A stretch of 64,000 nucleotides of DNA from an uncultured Clostridia bacterium (GCA_946498095.1 CAMMMX010000011.1:22190-86189), one strand, 5' to 3'; shown: positions 31,198 through 40,125, counted from the stretch's first letter. The notes: generated from the letters alone by a model not told the origin. Numbers and translations are program-made.

Positions 31198-31365
31198 TTG
31201 ACGTCGTCCTTTCCTTATGTTTCCGTATCTCATCGTGCAGCGACGCAGCTGGAGACTATGGTACGGGTAAGCAACAAAATACTTCGAGTATATCATAGCA
31301 AATTCCAGTGAAAATAAAAAGTGGCGCGGATGAAATTTTCTCCTTTATTTTTTTGCATTGCCCTC

Positions 31366-31394
31366 TTGCATTTTTTGAATGGTTGTGCTATAAT
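31366..31394 (+). promoter_or_regulatory. Promoter of tRNA-Ser
   Basis: TTGCAT (31366-31371) and TATAAT (31389-31394) with a 17-base spacer, ending 40 bases before the tRNA. Confidence 0.8.
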
Positions 31395-31434
31395 AATCAA
31401 GCGGTTATTTCTAAGGACAAGTGAATAGAAAAAA

Positions 31435-31526
31435 GGAGAAGTCGCGTAGTTGGTCTAGCGCGCACGATTGGAAATCGTGTAACCGTCAAAAGCGGTTCGA
31501 GGGTTCAAATCCCTCCTTCTCCGCCA
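31435..31526 (+). tRNA. tRNA-Ser (anticodon GGA)
   Basis: Acceptor GGAGAAG pairs with CTTCTCC, and the discriminator G plus CCA is encoded. The anticodon stem-loop is CACGA-TTGGAAA-TCGTG with anticodon GGA, the T arm is GAGGG-TTCAAAT-CCCTC, and a long variable arm (AACCG...CGGTT) marks a class II serine tRNA. It reads UCC/UCU codons. The conjugative element begins just after it, but no second copy of the tRNA 3' end is found at the other side. Confidence 0.95.
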
Positions 31527-31560
31527 TAATAGGAACATAAAAAAGATATGTTCCGCATAA

Positions 31561-31584
31561 ACCCCGATTTTATCGGGGTTTTTT
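31561..31584 (+). terminator. Terminator after tRNA-Ser
   Basis: CCCCGAT (31562-31568), loop TTT and ATCGGGG (31572-31578) followed by TTTTTT. A second hairpin (GGAACATA/TATGTTCC, 31531-31553) precedes it. Confidence 0.85.
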
Positions 31585-31688
31585 GCTGCCCAAACGCCGG
31601 GATTTCAAGATGCATATTCGCAGATATAAAACGGTTGTTTTTGCTTTGCGGATAGAATTGAACTCCCGTACAACAGAATAACTGCTTC

Positions 31689-31728
31689 AAACGGCAAACA
31701 AGTCACTAAAAACTTGTCTGCCGTTTTT
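31689..31728 (+). terminator. Terminator-like hairpin 1 before the first element gene
   Basis: AAACGGCA (31689-31696) pairs with TGCCGTTT (31719-31726), with an inner ACAAGT/ACTTGT stem, and TTTTT follows. It is 70 bases upstream of the first open reading frame of the element. Confidence 0.7.
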
Positions 31729-31738
31729 GCGTTTAACT

Positions 31739-31772
31739 GCCCGAAGTTTTGCAAAAGACTTCGGGCTTTTTT
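31739..31772 (+). terminator. Terminator-like hairpin 2 before the first element gene
   Basis: GCCCGAAGT (31739-31747) and ACTTCGGGC (31758-31766) form a perfect 9-bp stem, followed by TTTTTT. The ribosome binding site AAAGGAG of the next gene starts only ~12 bases later, so there is no room for a promoter between hairpin and gene. Confidence 0.8.
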
Positions 31773-31797
31773 CATTTCACGAAAAGGAGCTGATAAA

Positions 31798-32490
31798 ATG
31801 TACTTTACCAATACCCCCGCCCTCAACAGTATGGAGGCGATCATGAAAAAACTGCCCTACGGCACACAGAAAGGCGGAGGTCGGTTTCGCAGATTGTATC
31901 AATACACCAAGAAAGACTGCGATTGCAGACTTTGTCTCTATTACAGAAAAAAGAATGGATGCGCCTTGGCGCTCTGTCCTGTGTTGGATATCCGGCTTGG
32001 ATGCGGCGCAGCTACTATTGGCGATGCGGTAAAAGCTGTTTTCAAAGATGCCCAAAATACAGCATTCCAAAAACGCCTGTCACAAATATACCACCGAAAG
32101 GATGATGCAGAAATGATATTCCAAAATAACAGGCACAAGCAGATTTTTGAAGCCGAGCGATTATCTATGCGAAAGCCCGGTAAAAAGACTCTCGCTGTTT
32201 TGTATCTGCTGACTGCCGACCATACTCTGTGGATAAAAACAAAACACCTATTCACTCCAAACGGAAAAGTGGATTTAAAAAGCGTCCGTCTCGGAAATGT
32301 TTCCACAGACAGCTATGCCCTATGGAAAGCAGTGAAGGAACTGCAAACCGGCGAGAAACAAATATCGCTGTGCGAACTGGCGGACAACGGTATTATCTCC
32401 GACAATGCCTTCCGTCTGATCGTGCAGGCGGTAACCATCGCCCGCTATGGCACTGCAATCTTAAATAATACGGAGGTACGATATGATTAA
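31798..32490 (+). CDS. Uncharacterised element protein with N-terminal Cys cluster
   Basis: 230 residues, ATG at 31798 preceded by AAAGGAG. Residues ~40-62 hold a Cys cluster (CDCRLCLYY, then CALALCP) that looks like a structural zinc site. The C-terminal ~100 residues are mostly helical. No known domain is recognised. It is the first gene of the element's left block and overlaps the next gene by 8 bases. Position and overlaps suggest one operon with the four genes that follow. Confidence 0.6.
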   Translation: MYFTNTPALNSMEAIMKKLPYGTQKGGGRFRRLYQYTKKDCDCRLCLYYRKKNGCALALCPVLDIRLGCGAATIGDAVKAVFKDAQNTAFQKRLSQIYHRKDDAEMIFQNNRHKQIFEAERLSMRKPGKKTLAVLYLLTADHTLWIKTKHLFTPNGKVDLKSVRLGNVSTDSYALWKAVKELQTGEKQISLCELADNGIISDNAFRLIVQAVTIARYGTAILNNTEVRYD

Positions 32491-33346
32491 CGCACTGATT
32501 CAAAACGGAGATCAAACAGCCGTGCTGAACCTTCCCTCTAACCCCTTCTCCCTGCTGTATGATCTGTCGCAGATCGGTATCCGCAGCCGACTACGGGACA
32601 TTCCCATTAACGACGATGAGGACAGCACCATTCAGGTAAAGCTCTTTGCCAATTCGGATATCGGCAGCAGCTTGGCAGTGCTGTTCAAACCGTCTCATTC
32701 ATTGGAAGACGCCAACCTGTGCGCCCACATGGTGGAAAACGCCAGACCGGAAATTTTGGAAGAACTGGAACAGCATATCATCCACGGTCAGTATTTCTCT
32801 CCGCAGGCAGTTATGGAAGATATCAAAGCCATGACGGAGGAACTTATCAGCGTTACCGTTAATTATTACTGCCCTCTCCAAATTCACATGACAGATGAAG
32901 AATATGGGGATTGGTACGAGGTTGACAACGGTTACGGCGTTGCCCATGAGGAGGCAATCCGTGAACTTGTAAAGCGCGAACAGGAGCGCGACCTTCATAA
33001 TATGGCGGACTATTTTGACGGCAGCGAATCCGCAAAATCCAAACTTGTCTGCGCTGTTTGGGATGTACAGGAAGTCGGCGGCGAGCTGTACGGCGTGATC
33101 CACACCGGCCTTCGCGAAGCCTTTTCACCGGCAGAAGAAAAAGAATGGATCGATGAGCTGATCGGTCAGGCGGCGGATGGGTTTGGAGAAGGTCTGGAAC
33201 AGCGTGAAATCAAAACCGATGACGGAGATATTTATGTGTCTTTCTGGCACAGCGGCAATGATTACTTCATGGAAAACGAAATGGATTTCCAACAGAGAAT
33301 GTCTGATAATCTCGGCTTCGAAGAACAGCAGATTGGAGGGATATGA
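32483..33346 (+). CDS. Uncharacterised acidic element protein
   Basis: 287 residues, acidic and soluble. Two segments, a N-terminal alpha/beta-like part (LPSNPFSLLYDLSQIGIRSRLRDI) and a C-terminal acidic part (DDGDIYVSFWHSGNDYF). The small size, acidity and place near the leading end recall antirestriction-type proteins of conjugative elements, but no ArdA motif is visible and I do not assign this. It overlaps the upstream gene and is followed by the AbrB-like gene after 3 bases. Confidence 0.55.
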   Translation: MINALIQNGDQTAVLNLPSNPFSLLYDLSQIGIRSRLRDIPINDDEDSTIQVKLFANSDIGSSLAVLFKPSHSLEDANLCAHMVENARPEILEELEQHIIHGQYFSPQAVMEDIKAMTEELISVTVNYYCPLQIHMTDEEYGDWYEVDNGYGVAHEEAIRELVKREQERDLHNMADYFDGSESAKSKLVCAVWDVQEVGGELYGVIHTGLREAFSPAEEKEWIDELIGQAADGFGEGLEQREIKTDDGDIYVSFWHSGNDYFMENEMDFQQRMSDNLGFEEQQIGGI

Positions 33347-33349
33347 AAT

Positions 33350-33862
33350 ATGGCCTTACTCTTTTCTCAGGTAACTGTAACGGCAGGAAATGACGCAGTA
33401 AGTTTTCTCGTTGGAGGAATTCCGAGAGAATACGATGATTTGGAGGATTGGGATGAATTCGATGACTTTCTGAAATATATCGATGAAGAAACAGAAGTGT
33501 TGGTTTATGCCGATGCTTACCTCTATGGTGAGGGGGAAACAATTGATGCCTCCTATTCGGATAAGCTGTACCGCATTCTCGGAAAGAGAGGAAGAATCAC
33601 GATCCCCTATGAAATCAGGCGGCGCGTCGGTTTTCAGTACAACGATGTGCTGTCCTTTACCGAGAAGGACGATCGTACCGTTGTGGTCAGGCGTGAAAAA
33701 ATCTGCGACAACTGCAAAGGAACACAGCCTGCAGTCAACAAACAGGCGGACGGCATCACGCTGCTGCAGTTTCTGGACGGTCTCTCCGCCGATGAACAGA
33801 GGGCTGCCCTCATTTATCAGTTAAATGGGCGGAAAAGCAAGGCTGTGAAAAAACGACTATAG
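33350..33862 (+). CDS. AbrB/SpoVT-type DNA-binding protein with extra N- and C-terminal parts
   Basis: 170 residues. Residues ~78-115 (YRILGKRGRITIPYEIRRRVGF...VVVRREKICDNC) are a typical swapped-hairpin AbrB domain followed by the C-x2-C tail that some clostridial AbrB proteins carry. Before it is an acidic ~75-residue domain, after it ~50 residues. AbrB-type proteins bind AT-rich promoters as dimers and control transition-state and mobile genes. In this operon it may regulate the element itself or host genes after transfer. It sits between two small element genes. Confidence 0.75.
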   Translation: MALLFSQVTVTAGNDAVSFLVGGIPREYDDLEDWDEFDDFLKYIDEETEVLVYADAYLYGEGETIDASYSDKLYRILGKRGRITIPYEIRRRVGFQYNDVLSFTEKDDRTVVVRREKICDNCKGTQPAVNKQADGITLLQFLDGLSADEQRAALIYQLNGRKSKAVKKRL

Positions 33863-33880
33863 TGGAAAGGGATTTGCAGA

Positions 33881-34222
33881 ATGAAAGTAAAAGCACAAAT
33901 TGACCGTTTTATCGAAAAAGACAACCGCATCAAGGCATACGCCAGCGTAATCCTCGGCGGCGAGTATGTGATCAGGGATATCGCCGTGATGGACAGCAAA
34001 AACGGTTTGTTCGCAAGAATGCCGTACCGTTCCTACAAAGACCGAAACGGCAATATGCAGTATTCGGATGTGGCGTTTGCTCTGAATGAAACCTCCCGCA
34101 ATGCTGTCAGCGATGCAGTTTTGGAAGCATATGAACTGCGGCTGCACATGGAGGAAGATGAGTCGCAGGATTTTGCAGATCAGGAGGAAGATGAAGCTCC
34201 GTTTTTTGAGCAGAGAATGTGA
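33881..34222 (+). CDS. SpoVG-like protein
   Basis: 113 residues. The N-terminal ~90 match SpoVG: VKAQIDRFIEKDNRIKAYASVILGGEYVIRDIAVMD, then MPYRSYKDRNG...YSDVAFALNETSR. SpoVG is a small RNA/DNA-binding regulator in Firmicutes. The last 20 residues are an acidic tail (DESQDFADQEEDEAPFFEQRM) absent from housekeeping SpoVG and similar to tails of other proteins of this element. It is preceded by AAAGGGATTTGCAG and follows the AbrB-like gene by 18 bases. Confidence 0.8.
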   Translation: MKVKAQIDRFIEKDNRIKAYASVILGGEYVIRDIAVMDSKNGLFARMPYRSYKDRNGNMQYSDVAFALNETSRNAVSDAVLEAYELRLHMEEDESQDFADQEEDEAPFFEQRM

Positions 34223-34297
34223 TTTTTTCAAAAAACAGCCGATTCTCGCTGGACTTTCAGGCTTTTTCCCGTATCCTTATAGGCAGAGGTGATCCGT

Positions 34298-34999
34298 ATG
34301 ATAAAAATGAAACGATACGCGCTCCTCCTCGCAGGTCTGACGCTCATCAGCCTTGCAGGGTGCGGTAAGCAAGAACCGCCGCTGACGATAACCGACAATC
34401 CATCCTCGGTCGACACTTCGGCAGATGTAACATCGGCTGCCGAACCAAGCGAGGATATTCCAGCCAGTCCGTCTGCTCCGGCAGAATCAGAGAATCCGGC
34501 AGAAAGCGTACCCGAAAATCAGGCAGGAGAAACAGAACCCCCGGCAGAGCCGTCCGGCACGGAGTATGCTGCCGAACCAAAACAGCCTGCACAGACAGAA
34601 GAAAAAACAAATCCTGTCTCATCCACACCGCCGCCGGAAGAACCGGAAACGCAAAAACCAAAACCTGCGCCGACACAGCCACCTGCGGAAGAACCGCCAC
34701 AGAGCGAGCCGCCGCAGGAAACCGCACTGCCCGAAGAACCCACCATTCCCGACTTTAACATTCAGACTTGGATCGATTATGCGAAAAACTATGCTGTGAG
34801 CATTGGGCTGCGGCTGGAAAGCTCGGCGGTTGACTGCTGGGACAATCCCATCACAGCAGGTGCGCACAGCCTGTATCTGGAACGGGATATTGAAAGCCGC
34901 TTAAACCGGTACAGTAAGGACGAGGATATTACCGATGTCTGGATATGGGCGGAGGAACGCTCCGACGGGAGCTACGATTTATATATCGGCTACGCTTAA
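34298..34999 (+). CDS. Lipoprotein with long Glu/Pro-rich linker
   Basis: 233 residues from ATG 34298 (AGAGG upstream). The signal peptide ends with the lipobox LISLAGC, so Cys22 should be lipidated and the protein anchored outside the membrane. Residues ~25-150 are a low-complexity linker rich in Glu, Pro, Ala and Gln, long enough to cross much of the wall. The last ~80 residues form a small domain (WIDYAKNYAVSIGLRLESS...). No family recognised. It precedes the adhesin, so a role at the cell surface in mating is likely but inferred. Confidence 0.7.
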   Translation: MIKMKRYALLLAGLTLISLAGCGKQEPPLTITDNPSSVDTSADVTSAAEPSEDIPASPSAPAESENPAESVPENQAGETEPPAEPSGTEYAAEPKQPAQTEEKTNPVSSTPPPEEPETQKPKPAPTQPPAEEPPQSEPPQETALPEEPTIPDFNIQTWIDYAKNYAVSIGLRLESSAVDCWDNPITAGAHSLYLERDIESRLNRYSKDEDITDVWIWAEERSDGSYDLYIGYA

Positions 35000-35029
35000 A
35001 CCAAAATCAAAACTGGATATTTCACGATG

Positions 35030-35062
35030 AACGCACTGTGTAAAAACCACGGTGCGTTTTTT
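35030..35062 (+). terminator. Terminator-like hairpin just before the adhesin gene
   Basis: AACGCACTGTG (35030-35040) pairs with CACGGTGCGTT (35048-35058) with one G-U pair, then TTTT. The adhesin ribosome binding site AGGAGG begins 10 bases later. It ends the lipoprotein transcript or works as an attenuator for the adhesin. Confidence 0.7.
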
Positions 35063-35084
35063 CATTTCAACAGGAGGTTTTCAA

Positions 35085-38000
35085 GTGAAAACGAAAAAAT
35101 TCAAAAGAATCATGTCGCTGTTCCTGGCGGTCTTGATGTGTATTACTACCCTTGCGGGCTTTGGTACTACCGCTTACGCCGCAGAAGAAACCGATGAGAT
35201 CTATCTTGTCTCCTTTCCCCGTGACGGGGATGACAACTACAGCGGAGAATGGGGGCACGGCAACCTTGAGTTTATGAACGGCTGGTCGACCAGGGGATCG
35301 CGGTTTACCACCGTTTATGCTATGGGATCATATACCGGAAATATCTGCTACTGTATCGAGATCGGCGTCCCTGTGAAAACGGGAGACCGCTTTGCCCAAA
35401 AAGGCGAAAACTTTTGGGACAATTATCCCTCGTCCTACAACAAAACCATCTCCCCCGACGATATAAAGTTGTTTATCGGCAGGATCATGCAGTATGGCTA
35501 TACGGGGACGATCTCGGCTACATGGCGTTCGCAGAACGAGGGCGGCGACAAGCTGGCTCACGCTGTCGCTACACAGCTTTTAATTTGGGAAACCGTGGTT
35601 GGCGAGCGTGACGCAGATTTTAACAAGGTAAGTACCGGAGGCAAGGACGCAATTTTACAGTATGTCAGCCCGAAACACCCCTTGTATGACAAGATCATGA
35701 AATACTATAATTCCATTGCGAAAAGCGTCCAGAAGCATTCCAAGCTGCCGAGCTTTTTTGCAAAATCCACAGGCAAGGCACAGAATATCGAACTGGAATG
35801 GGACGGCAAACAATACACCGCCACGCTCACCGACAAAAACAATGTGCTCTCCGATTATTCGTTCTCCGCAAGCACTTCGGGAATCCGTTTTTCCGTAAAC
35901 GGCAATAAGCTGACGATCACCGCCGGCAAAGCGCCGGGCAGCACCGTCACGATTACCGCGGAAAAGAAAAACTCCCAAAGGCGCGGCGTTATCACCTGGA
36001 CGGACGGCGTTTACGGTCCGAACGGGGAGCTGCAGGATACCGTCACCTACGCGCAGTCGGTCAACGATCCTGTAAAAGGGTACCTCAATATCAAGGTCTC
36101 GCAGGGATCGGCAAAGATCGTAAAGACCAGCGAGGACGGAAAAGTTGACGGTGTTTCTTTCCGCATTCAGGGCAATGGTATAGATGAAACTGTTAAAACC
36201 GCCAACGGCGGCCAGATTCAGGTGGATCATCTCAATCCGGGCGTATATACCGTAACCGAGCAGACGGAAAACAAATACGAACCGCAGGAGAGCCGCAGAG
36301 TAACTGTGGTATCCGGGCAGACGGCAACCGTAACCTTCAACAACGTTCTCAAACGCGGTGACCTCAGGGTGATCAAAACCTCTGAGGACAATATGACAGA
36401 GGGCGTCAAATTCCATCTTTACGGCACTTCGCTTTCCGGTCTCGCGGTGGATGAATACGCTGTGACCGATGCATCGGGTATCGCTGTTTTTGAGGATGTC
36501 CTCATCTCCGGCAGTACGCCATACACGCTTGAAGAGGTGGATACGGATATCAAATATGTGGTGCCGGAGAAACAGACCGCTGCCATCGAGTGGAACAAGG
36601 TAACCAACAAGAGCTTCCACAATGTCCTCAAAAAATGGAGCCTCACCGTCACCAAATCCGACAGGGAAAAAGGGCTGCCGCAGGGCGATGCTTCTCTCGC
36701 CGGAGCAAAATACGGTGTATTCAACGGCGGGCAGCTCATGGATGTTTACGAAACCGACCGCAATGGACAGTTCACCACAAAATCCTATGTCTGCGGAAAC
36801 GACTGGTCTCTGCGGGAGATCGAGCCAAGTGAGGGATATCTGCTCAACACAGAATCTCTGCATATCGGCGCCGAAGCGAAGCTCTATACGGCGGAATTTA
36901 GTCTCGCCGCACCGCTTGACTCCTATGAAACGGTCAAGAAAGGAAAGATTGCCATCATAAAGCATTGCGATGACGGCGAAACACAGATCGAGACGCCCGA
37001 AGAAGGCGCAGAATTTCAGGTGTTTTTAAAAAGCGCCGGAAGCTATGCGGACGCGGAAGAAACCGAACGGGATATCCTTGTCTGCGATTCGTATGGTTTT
37101 GCCGAATCAAAATCCCTGCCTTACGGCATTTACACGGTAAAACAGACCAAGGGATGGGACGGCAAAGAACTGCTGCCCGCCTTTGATGTGTTTGTGAAGG
37201 AGAATGGCGAAGTATACCGCTATCTTATCAACAATGCCACATTTGAATCCCTGATCGAGATCGTAAAAAAGGACGCGGAAACCGGCAGGGTGATCCCCGC
37301 CGCAGGCGTCGGCTTCAAAGTGAGAAATACCGATACCGGCGAATATATCGTCCAGCACATCAACTACCCGACGCCGGTGGATATCGACACCTACTACACC
37401 GATACCACAGGAAAGCTGATGATGCCGGAGCCTCTCGGCTTCGGAAATTACGAATTGATCGAGCAGTGCAGCGCATACGGGTATGTCCTCGATCCCACCC
37501 CCGTACCGTTCAAGGTGGACGGCACACAGACCACTGTTGTGGTCGAAAAGCATAATATCGCACAGAAAGGCACGATCACGGTCGGTAAGACCGGAGAGAC
37601 GTTCGCCTCCGTGACAGAAACAGACGGCGTCTATCAGCCGGTTTACGCGGTAGGCAGTGTACCGGATACGCACTATGTCATTACGGCGGTCGGAGATATC
37701 TATACGCCGGACGGTACGCTCCGGTATCAGGATGAACAGGTTGTAGCGCGCCTGCAGACAGGCGAGGATGGGACTGCGACCACAGAACCGCTGTATCTTG
37801 GAACCTTCAAAATTTGTGAGGAAAAAGCCGCCTATGGCATGGTGGTCAGCAAAGAAATCAAAACGGTGGAGCTGACCTATGCAGGAGAAAATGTCGAGGT
37901 GACTTCCGCCGAGGTATCGTTTTACAATGAACGCCAGAAGGCGGAAATCAGTCTCTCCAAAATTTTGGAGCAGAACGAGCTGTTTGGCATCGGCGGAAAC

Positions 38001-39458
38001 GGCGAAATCCTCTCGGTGCAGTTCGGTCTGTTCGCCGCAGAGGATCTGACGGCGGCAGACGGTTCGGTGATCCCGAAAGACGGGCTGCTGGAGATTGCGA
38101 ACTGTGCGGAAAACGGCAGGGCGGTGTTCAAAACCGACGTCCCCGCCGGCGCAAAGCTGTATGTCAAAGAGATCGCTGCAGACGATCACTATCTCATCTC
38201 GGATGAAAAATATCCTGTAGAGTTTGTGTATGCGGGTCAGGATACCGCCGTTGTGGAAATCAAGGTCAATGACGGCAAAGCGATTGAAAATGATCTCATT
38301 TACGGCAGCATCAAGGGCTTGAAGATTGACCGTGAAACAGAAGAACCCGTTGCTGGCGCTCTGTTCGGTTTGTTCCGTGCGGACGAAACCGAGTTTACGG
38401 AAGAAACGGCTGTGCTTACTGCTGAATCACAATCGGACGGCGTCTTCACATTTGAGCAAATCCCTTACGGAAACTGGCTCATCAAGGAGCTGCGCCCTGC
38501 GGAGTCCTTCCTCCCGAACGAAGAAATCTATCCCGTGACCGTATCAGGACATGAACAGCTCATCGAAATCACCGTGGTCAACGACCGCGTCCCTGAGATC
38601 GGGACAACGGCGGCCGTAGACGGCGAAAAGGAAATCTGTGCGACTGAGGTCTTCACCCTTACCGATACCGTATCCTACAAGCACCTCATCCCCGGCAAAG
38701 AGTATGTCCTCAAGGGCGTGCTGATGGATAAATCCACAGGCAAGCCGCTTGTGATTGACGGAGAAGAAATCCGTTCCGAAACGGTCTTTACACCCGATGC
38801 GCCCACAGGCGAAGCAATCGTGGAATTCGTCTTCGATTCCAAATTTATCAAGGAAGGTAGCGACATTGTCGTGTTCGAGAGCCTGTATAAAGACGGCAAA
38901 GAGCTTGCCGTCCATGCGGATATCGAAGACGAGGGACAGACCGTCAAGGTGAAAATCCCTGAAATCAGAACGCAGGCGACCGCAGACGGAAAGAAGGAAA
39001 TCACGGCAAACAGCAGAGTGAAAATCGAGGATGCTGTCTCCTACAACAATCTGACTCCCGGCAAGGAGTATACGGTAAAAGGCGTCCTGATGGACAAATC
39101 TACCGGAGAACCGCTGCTTGTGGACGGTGAAGAAATCCGCAGTTCTTTCACCTTCAAGCCCGAAGCGTCGGACGGCGAAATTACCGTTACCTTTGTGTTT
39201 GACGCATCAGGCTTGACAGCCGCCACCGAGATCGTGGTATTTGAAAGCCTGTACCGTGACGGTGTTGAAATCGCTGCCCATGCGGATATCGAGGACGAAG
39301 GTCAGACGGTGAAGATCACGCCTCCCGTCCCTGATGTACCGCAGACCGGCGATGAGAGCAATCTTGGATTCTGGATCGGGCTCGGCGCTGTCGCTCTCGG
39401 CGGTGCGGTTGCCTCTGCGATCATCCTCTTAAAAAAGAAAAAGGATGATGACGAATGA
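35085..39458 (+). CDS. Surface adhesin: thioester domain, CnaB repeats, VaFE repeats, sortase signal
   Basis: 1,457 residues from GTG 35085 with AGGAGG upstream. A signal peptide (1-33) is followed by a thioester domain whose Cys90 (YCIE) and Gln164 (ATQLLIW) can form the internal Cys-Gln bond used for covalent attachment to targets. Then an all-beta stretch, about eight SpaA/CnaB-like domains with isopeptide-type Lys/Glu patterns (IVKTSEDG, VIKTSEDN, LKIDRETEEP), and two near-identical VaFE repeats. The end is VPQTG, a hydrophobic segment and KKKKDDDE, a cell-wall sorting signal with Val in place of Leu. It probably stabilises mating pairs; the class B sortase encoded 3 kb downstream is the likely anchor enzyme. 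Confidence 0.88.
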   Translation: MKTKKFKRIMSLFLAVLMCITTLAGFGTTAYAAEETDEIYLVSFPRDGDDNYSGEWGHGNLEFMNGWSTRGSRFTTVYAMGSYTGNICYCIEIGVPVKTGDRFAQKGENFWDNYPSSYNKTISPDDIKLFIGRIMQYGYTGTISATWRSQNEGGDKLAHAVATQLLIWETVVGERDADFNKVSTGGKDAILQYVSPKHPLYDKIMKYYNSIAKSVQKHSKLPSFFAKSTGKAQNIELEWDGKQYTATLTDKNNVLSDYSFSASTSGIRFSVNGNKLTITAGKAPGSTVTITAEKKNSQRRGVITWTDGVYGPNGELQDTVTYAQSVNDPVKGYLNIKVSQGSAKIVKTSEDGKVDGVSFRIQGNGIDETVKTANGGQIQVDHLNPGVYTVTEQTENKYEPQESRRVTVVSGQTATVTFNNVLKRGDLRVIKTSEDNMTEGVKFHLYGTSLSGLAVDEYAVTDASGIAVFEDVLISGSTPYTLEEVDTDIKYVVPEKQTAAIEWNKVTNKSFHNVLKKWSLTVTKSDREKGLPQGDASLAGAKYGVFNGGQLMDVYETDRNGQFTTKSYVCGNDWSLREIEPSEGYLLNTESLHIGAEAKLYTAEFSLAAPLDSYETVKKGKIAIIKHCDDGETQIETPEEGAEFQVFLKSAGSYADAEETERDILVCDSYGFAESKSLPYGIYTVKQTKGWDGKELLPAFDVFVKENGEVYRYLINNATFESLIEIVKKDAETGRVIPAAGVGFKVRNTDTGEYIVQHINYPTPVDIDTYYTDTTGKLMMPEPLGFGNYELIEQCSAYGYVLDPTPVPFKVDGTQTTVVVEKHNIAQKGTITVGKTGETFASVTETDGVYQPVYAVGSVPDTHYVITAVGDIYTPDGTLRYQDEQVVARLQTGEDGTATTEPLYLGTFKICEEKAAYGMVVSKEIKTVELTYAGENVEVTSAEVSFYNERQKAEISLSKILEQNELFGIGGNGEILSVQFGLFAAEDLTAADGSVIPKDGLLEIANCAENGRAVFKTDVPAGAKLYVKEIAADDHYLISDEKYPVEFVYAGQDTAVVEIKVNDGKAIENDLIYGSIKGLKIDRETEEPVAGALFGLFRADETEFTEETAVLTAESQSDGVFTFEQIPYGNWLIKELRPAESFLPNEEIYPVTVSGHEQLIEITVVNDRVPEIGTTAAVDGEKEICATEVFTLTDTVSYKHLIPGKEYVLKGVLMDKSTGKPLVIDGEEIRSETVFTPDAPTGEAIVEFVFDSKFIKEGSDIVVFESLYKDGKELAVHADIEDEGQTVKVKIPEIRTQATADGKKEITANSRVKIEDAVSYNNLTPGKEYTVKGVLMDKSTGEPLLVDGEEIRSSFTFKPEASDGEITVTFVFDASGLTAATEIVVFESLYRDGVEIAAHADIEDEGQTVKITPPVPDVPQTGDESNLGFWIGLGAVALGGAVASAIILLKKKKDDDE
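38602..39324 (+). repeat. Two tandem VaFE-type repeats in the adhesin gene
   Basis: Approximate borders. The two ~120-codon units share GKEYVLKGVLMDKSTG / GKEYTVKGVLMDKSTG, VVFESLYKDG / VVFESLYRDG and AHADIEDEGQTVK. At DNA level the CATGCGGATATCGA segment recurs, so homologous exchange could alter copy number. Confidence 0.75.
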
Positions 39459-39796
39459 TAAAGAAGGTGTATATCTGCTCTCCCCTCGGCGGTGACGTCA
39501 GAGAAAATCTCGAAAAGGCAAAGAGATATACCAAATATGCATTGCTGTGCGGCACGGCTCCGGTCGTGCCGCATTTCTATGCGCTCTGCCTTGACGACAG
39601 CAATCCCAAAGAGAGAGAAATCGGCATAGCGGCAGGACTGTCGCTTTTGTGGTTCTGTGATGAAATGTGGCTCTTCGGCGATGAGGTAACTGAAGGGATG
39701 GCGGCTGAAATACAATTCTGCAAAAACCTCAATGTGAAAATCCGAAAGGTTCAAGAACATGAAATCAACAAAGTGTTAGGAGGAAAACGCCGATGA
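39455..39796 (+). CDS. DUF4406/DUF7768-like protein (nucleoside deoxyribosyltransferase fold)
   Basis: 113 residues. The start YICSPLGGDVRENLEKAKRYTKYALLCG and the middle MWLFGDEVTEGMAAEIQFC match the small family annotated DUF4406/DUF7768, which is related to nucleoside 2-deoxyribosyltransferases: a Rossmann-like core with a possible catalytic Glu in EGMAAEI. Such genes are frequent in phages and conjugative elements; the substrate is unknown. It overlaps the adhesin stop by 4 bases and the next gene by 4 bases. Confidence 0.75.
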   Translation: MIKKVYICSPLGGDVRENLEKAKRYTKYALLCGTAPVVPHFYALCLDDSNPKEREIGIAAGLSLLWFCDEMWLFGDEVTEGMAAEIQFCKNLNVKIRKVQEHEINKVLGGKRR

Positions 39797-40125
39797 AAAA
39801 GAAATGGACAAGGCTTCTTGTCTGCGCTGTCATAACGGCGCTGATTGTTACCGCTTCCGCTGTGCCGGTCTTTGCTGCGGGCGATGTGGCGGGAGCGATT
39901 GAAAACACATGGACGCAGGCGCAGACGCAGATCAAAACAGTGGTCAACAATGTGGTGTTCCCTGTGGTGGACATGATCCTTGCGATCCTGTTTTTCGTGA
40001 AAGTAGGCACGGCATATTTTGAGTACCGCAAGCACGGGCAGTTTGAATTTGCCGCGCCCTGTATCCTGTTCGCCTGTCTCATTTTCACGCTGACGGCGCC
40101 GCTGTATATCTGGACGATTCTCTAA
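39793..40125 (+). CDS. DUF3852-type membrane protein, VirB2-like
   Basis: 110 residues. A signal peptide (MKKKWTRLLVCAVITALIVTASAVPVFA) is followed by a short polar stretch and two transmembrane segments (VVDMILAILFFVKVGTAYF and APCILFACLIFTLTAPLYIW). This size and topology is like VirB2/TrbC pilin-type subunits, and DUF3852 proteins occupy this place just before the VirB6-like gene in clostridial elements. The role in the transfer channel is inferred from position. Confidence 0.7.
   Translation: MKKKWTRLLVCAVITALIVTASAVPVFAAGDVAGAIENTWTQAQTQIKTVVNNVVFPVVDMILAILFFVKVGTAYFEYRKHGQFEFAAPCILFACLIFTLTAPLYIWTIL

Noticed and set aside
32483..33346. ArdA antirestriction protein
   Set aside because: Size and acidity fit loosely, but no antirestriction motif could be recognised.
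34519..34761. Gly/Ser/Cys-rich open frame on the minus strand
   Set aside because: It mirrors the repetitive Glu/Pro linker of the lipoprotein gene on the plus strand.
38600..39330. Possible CRISPR-like or DNA repeat array in the adhesin gene
   Set aside because: Only two long, coding, non-identical protein repeats without spacers.
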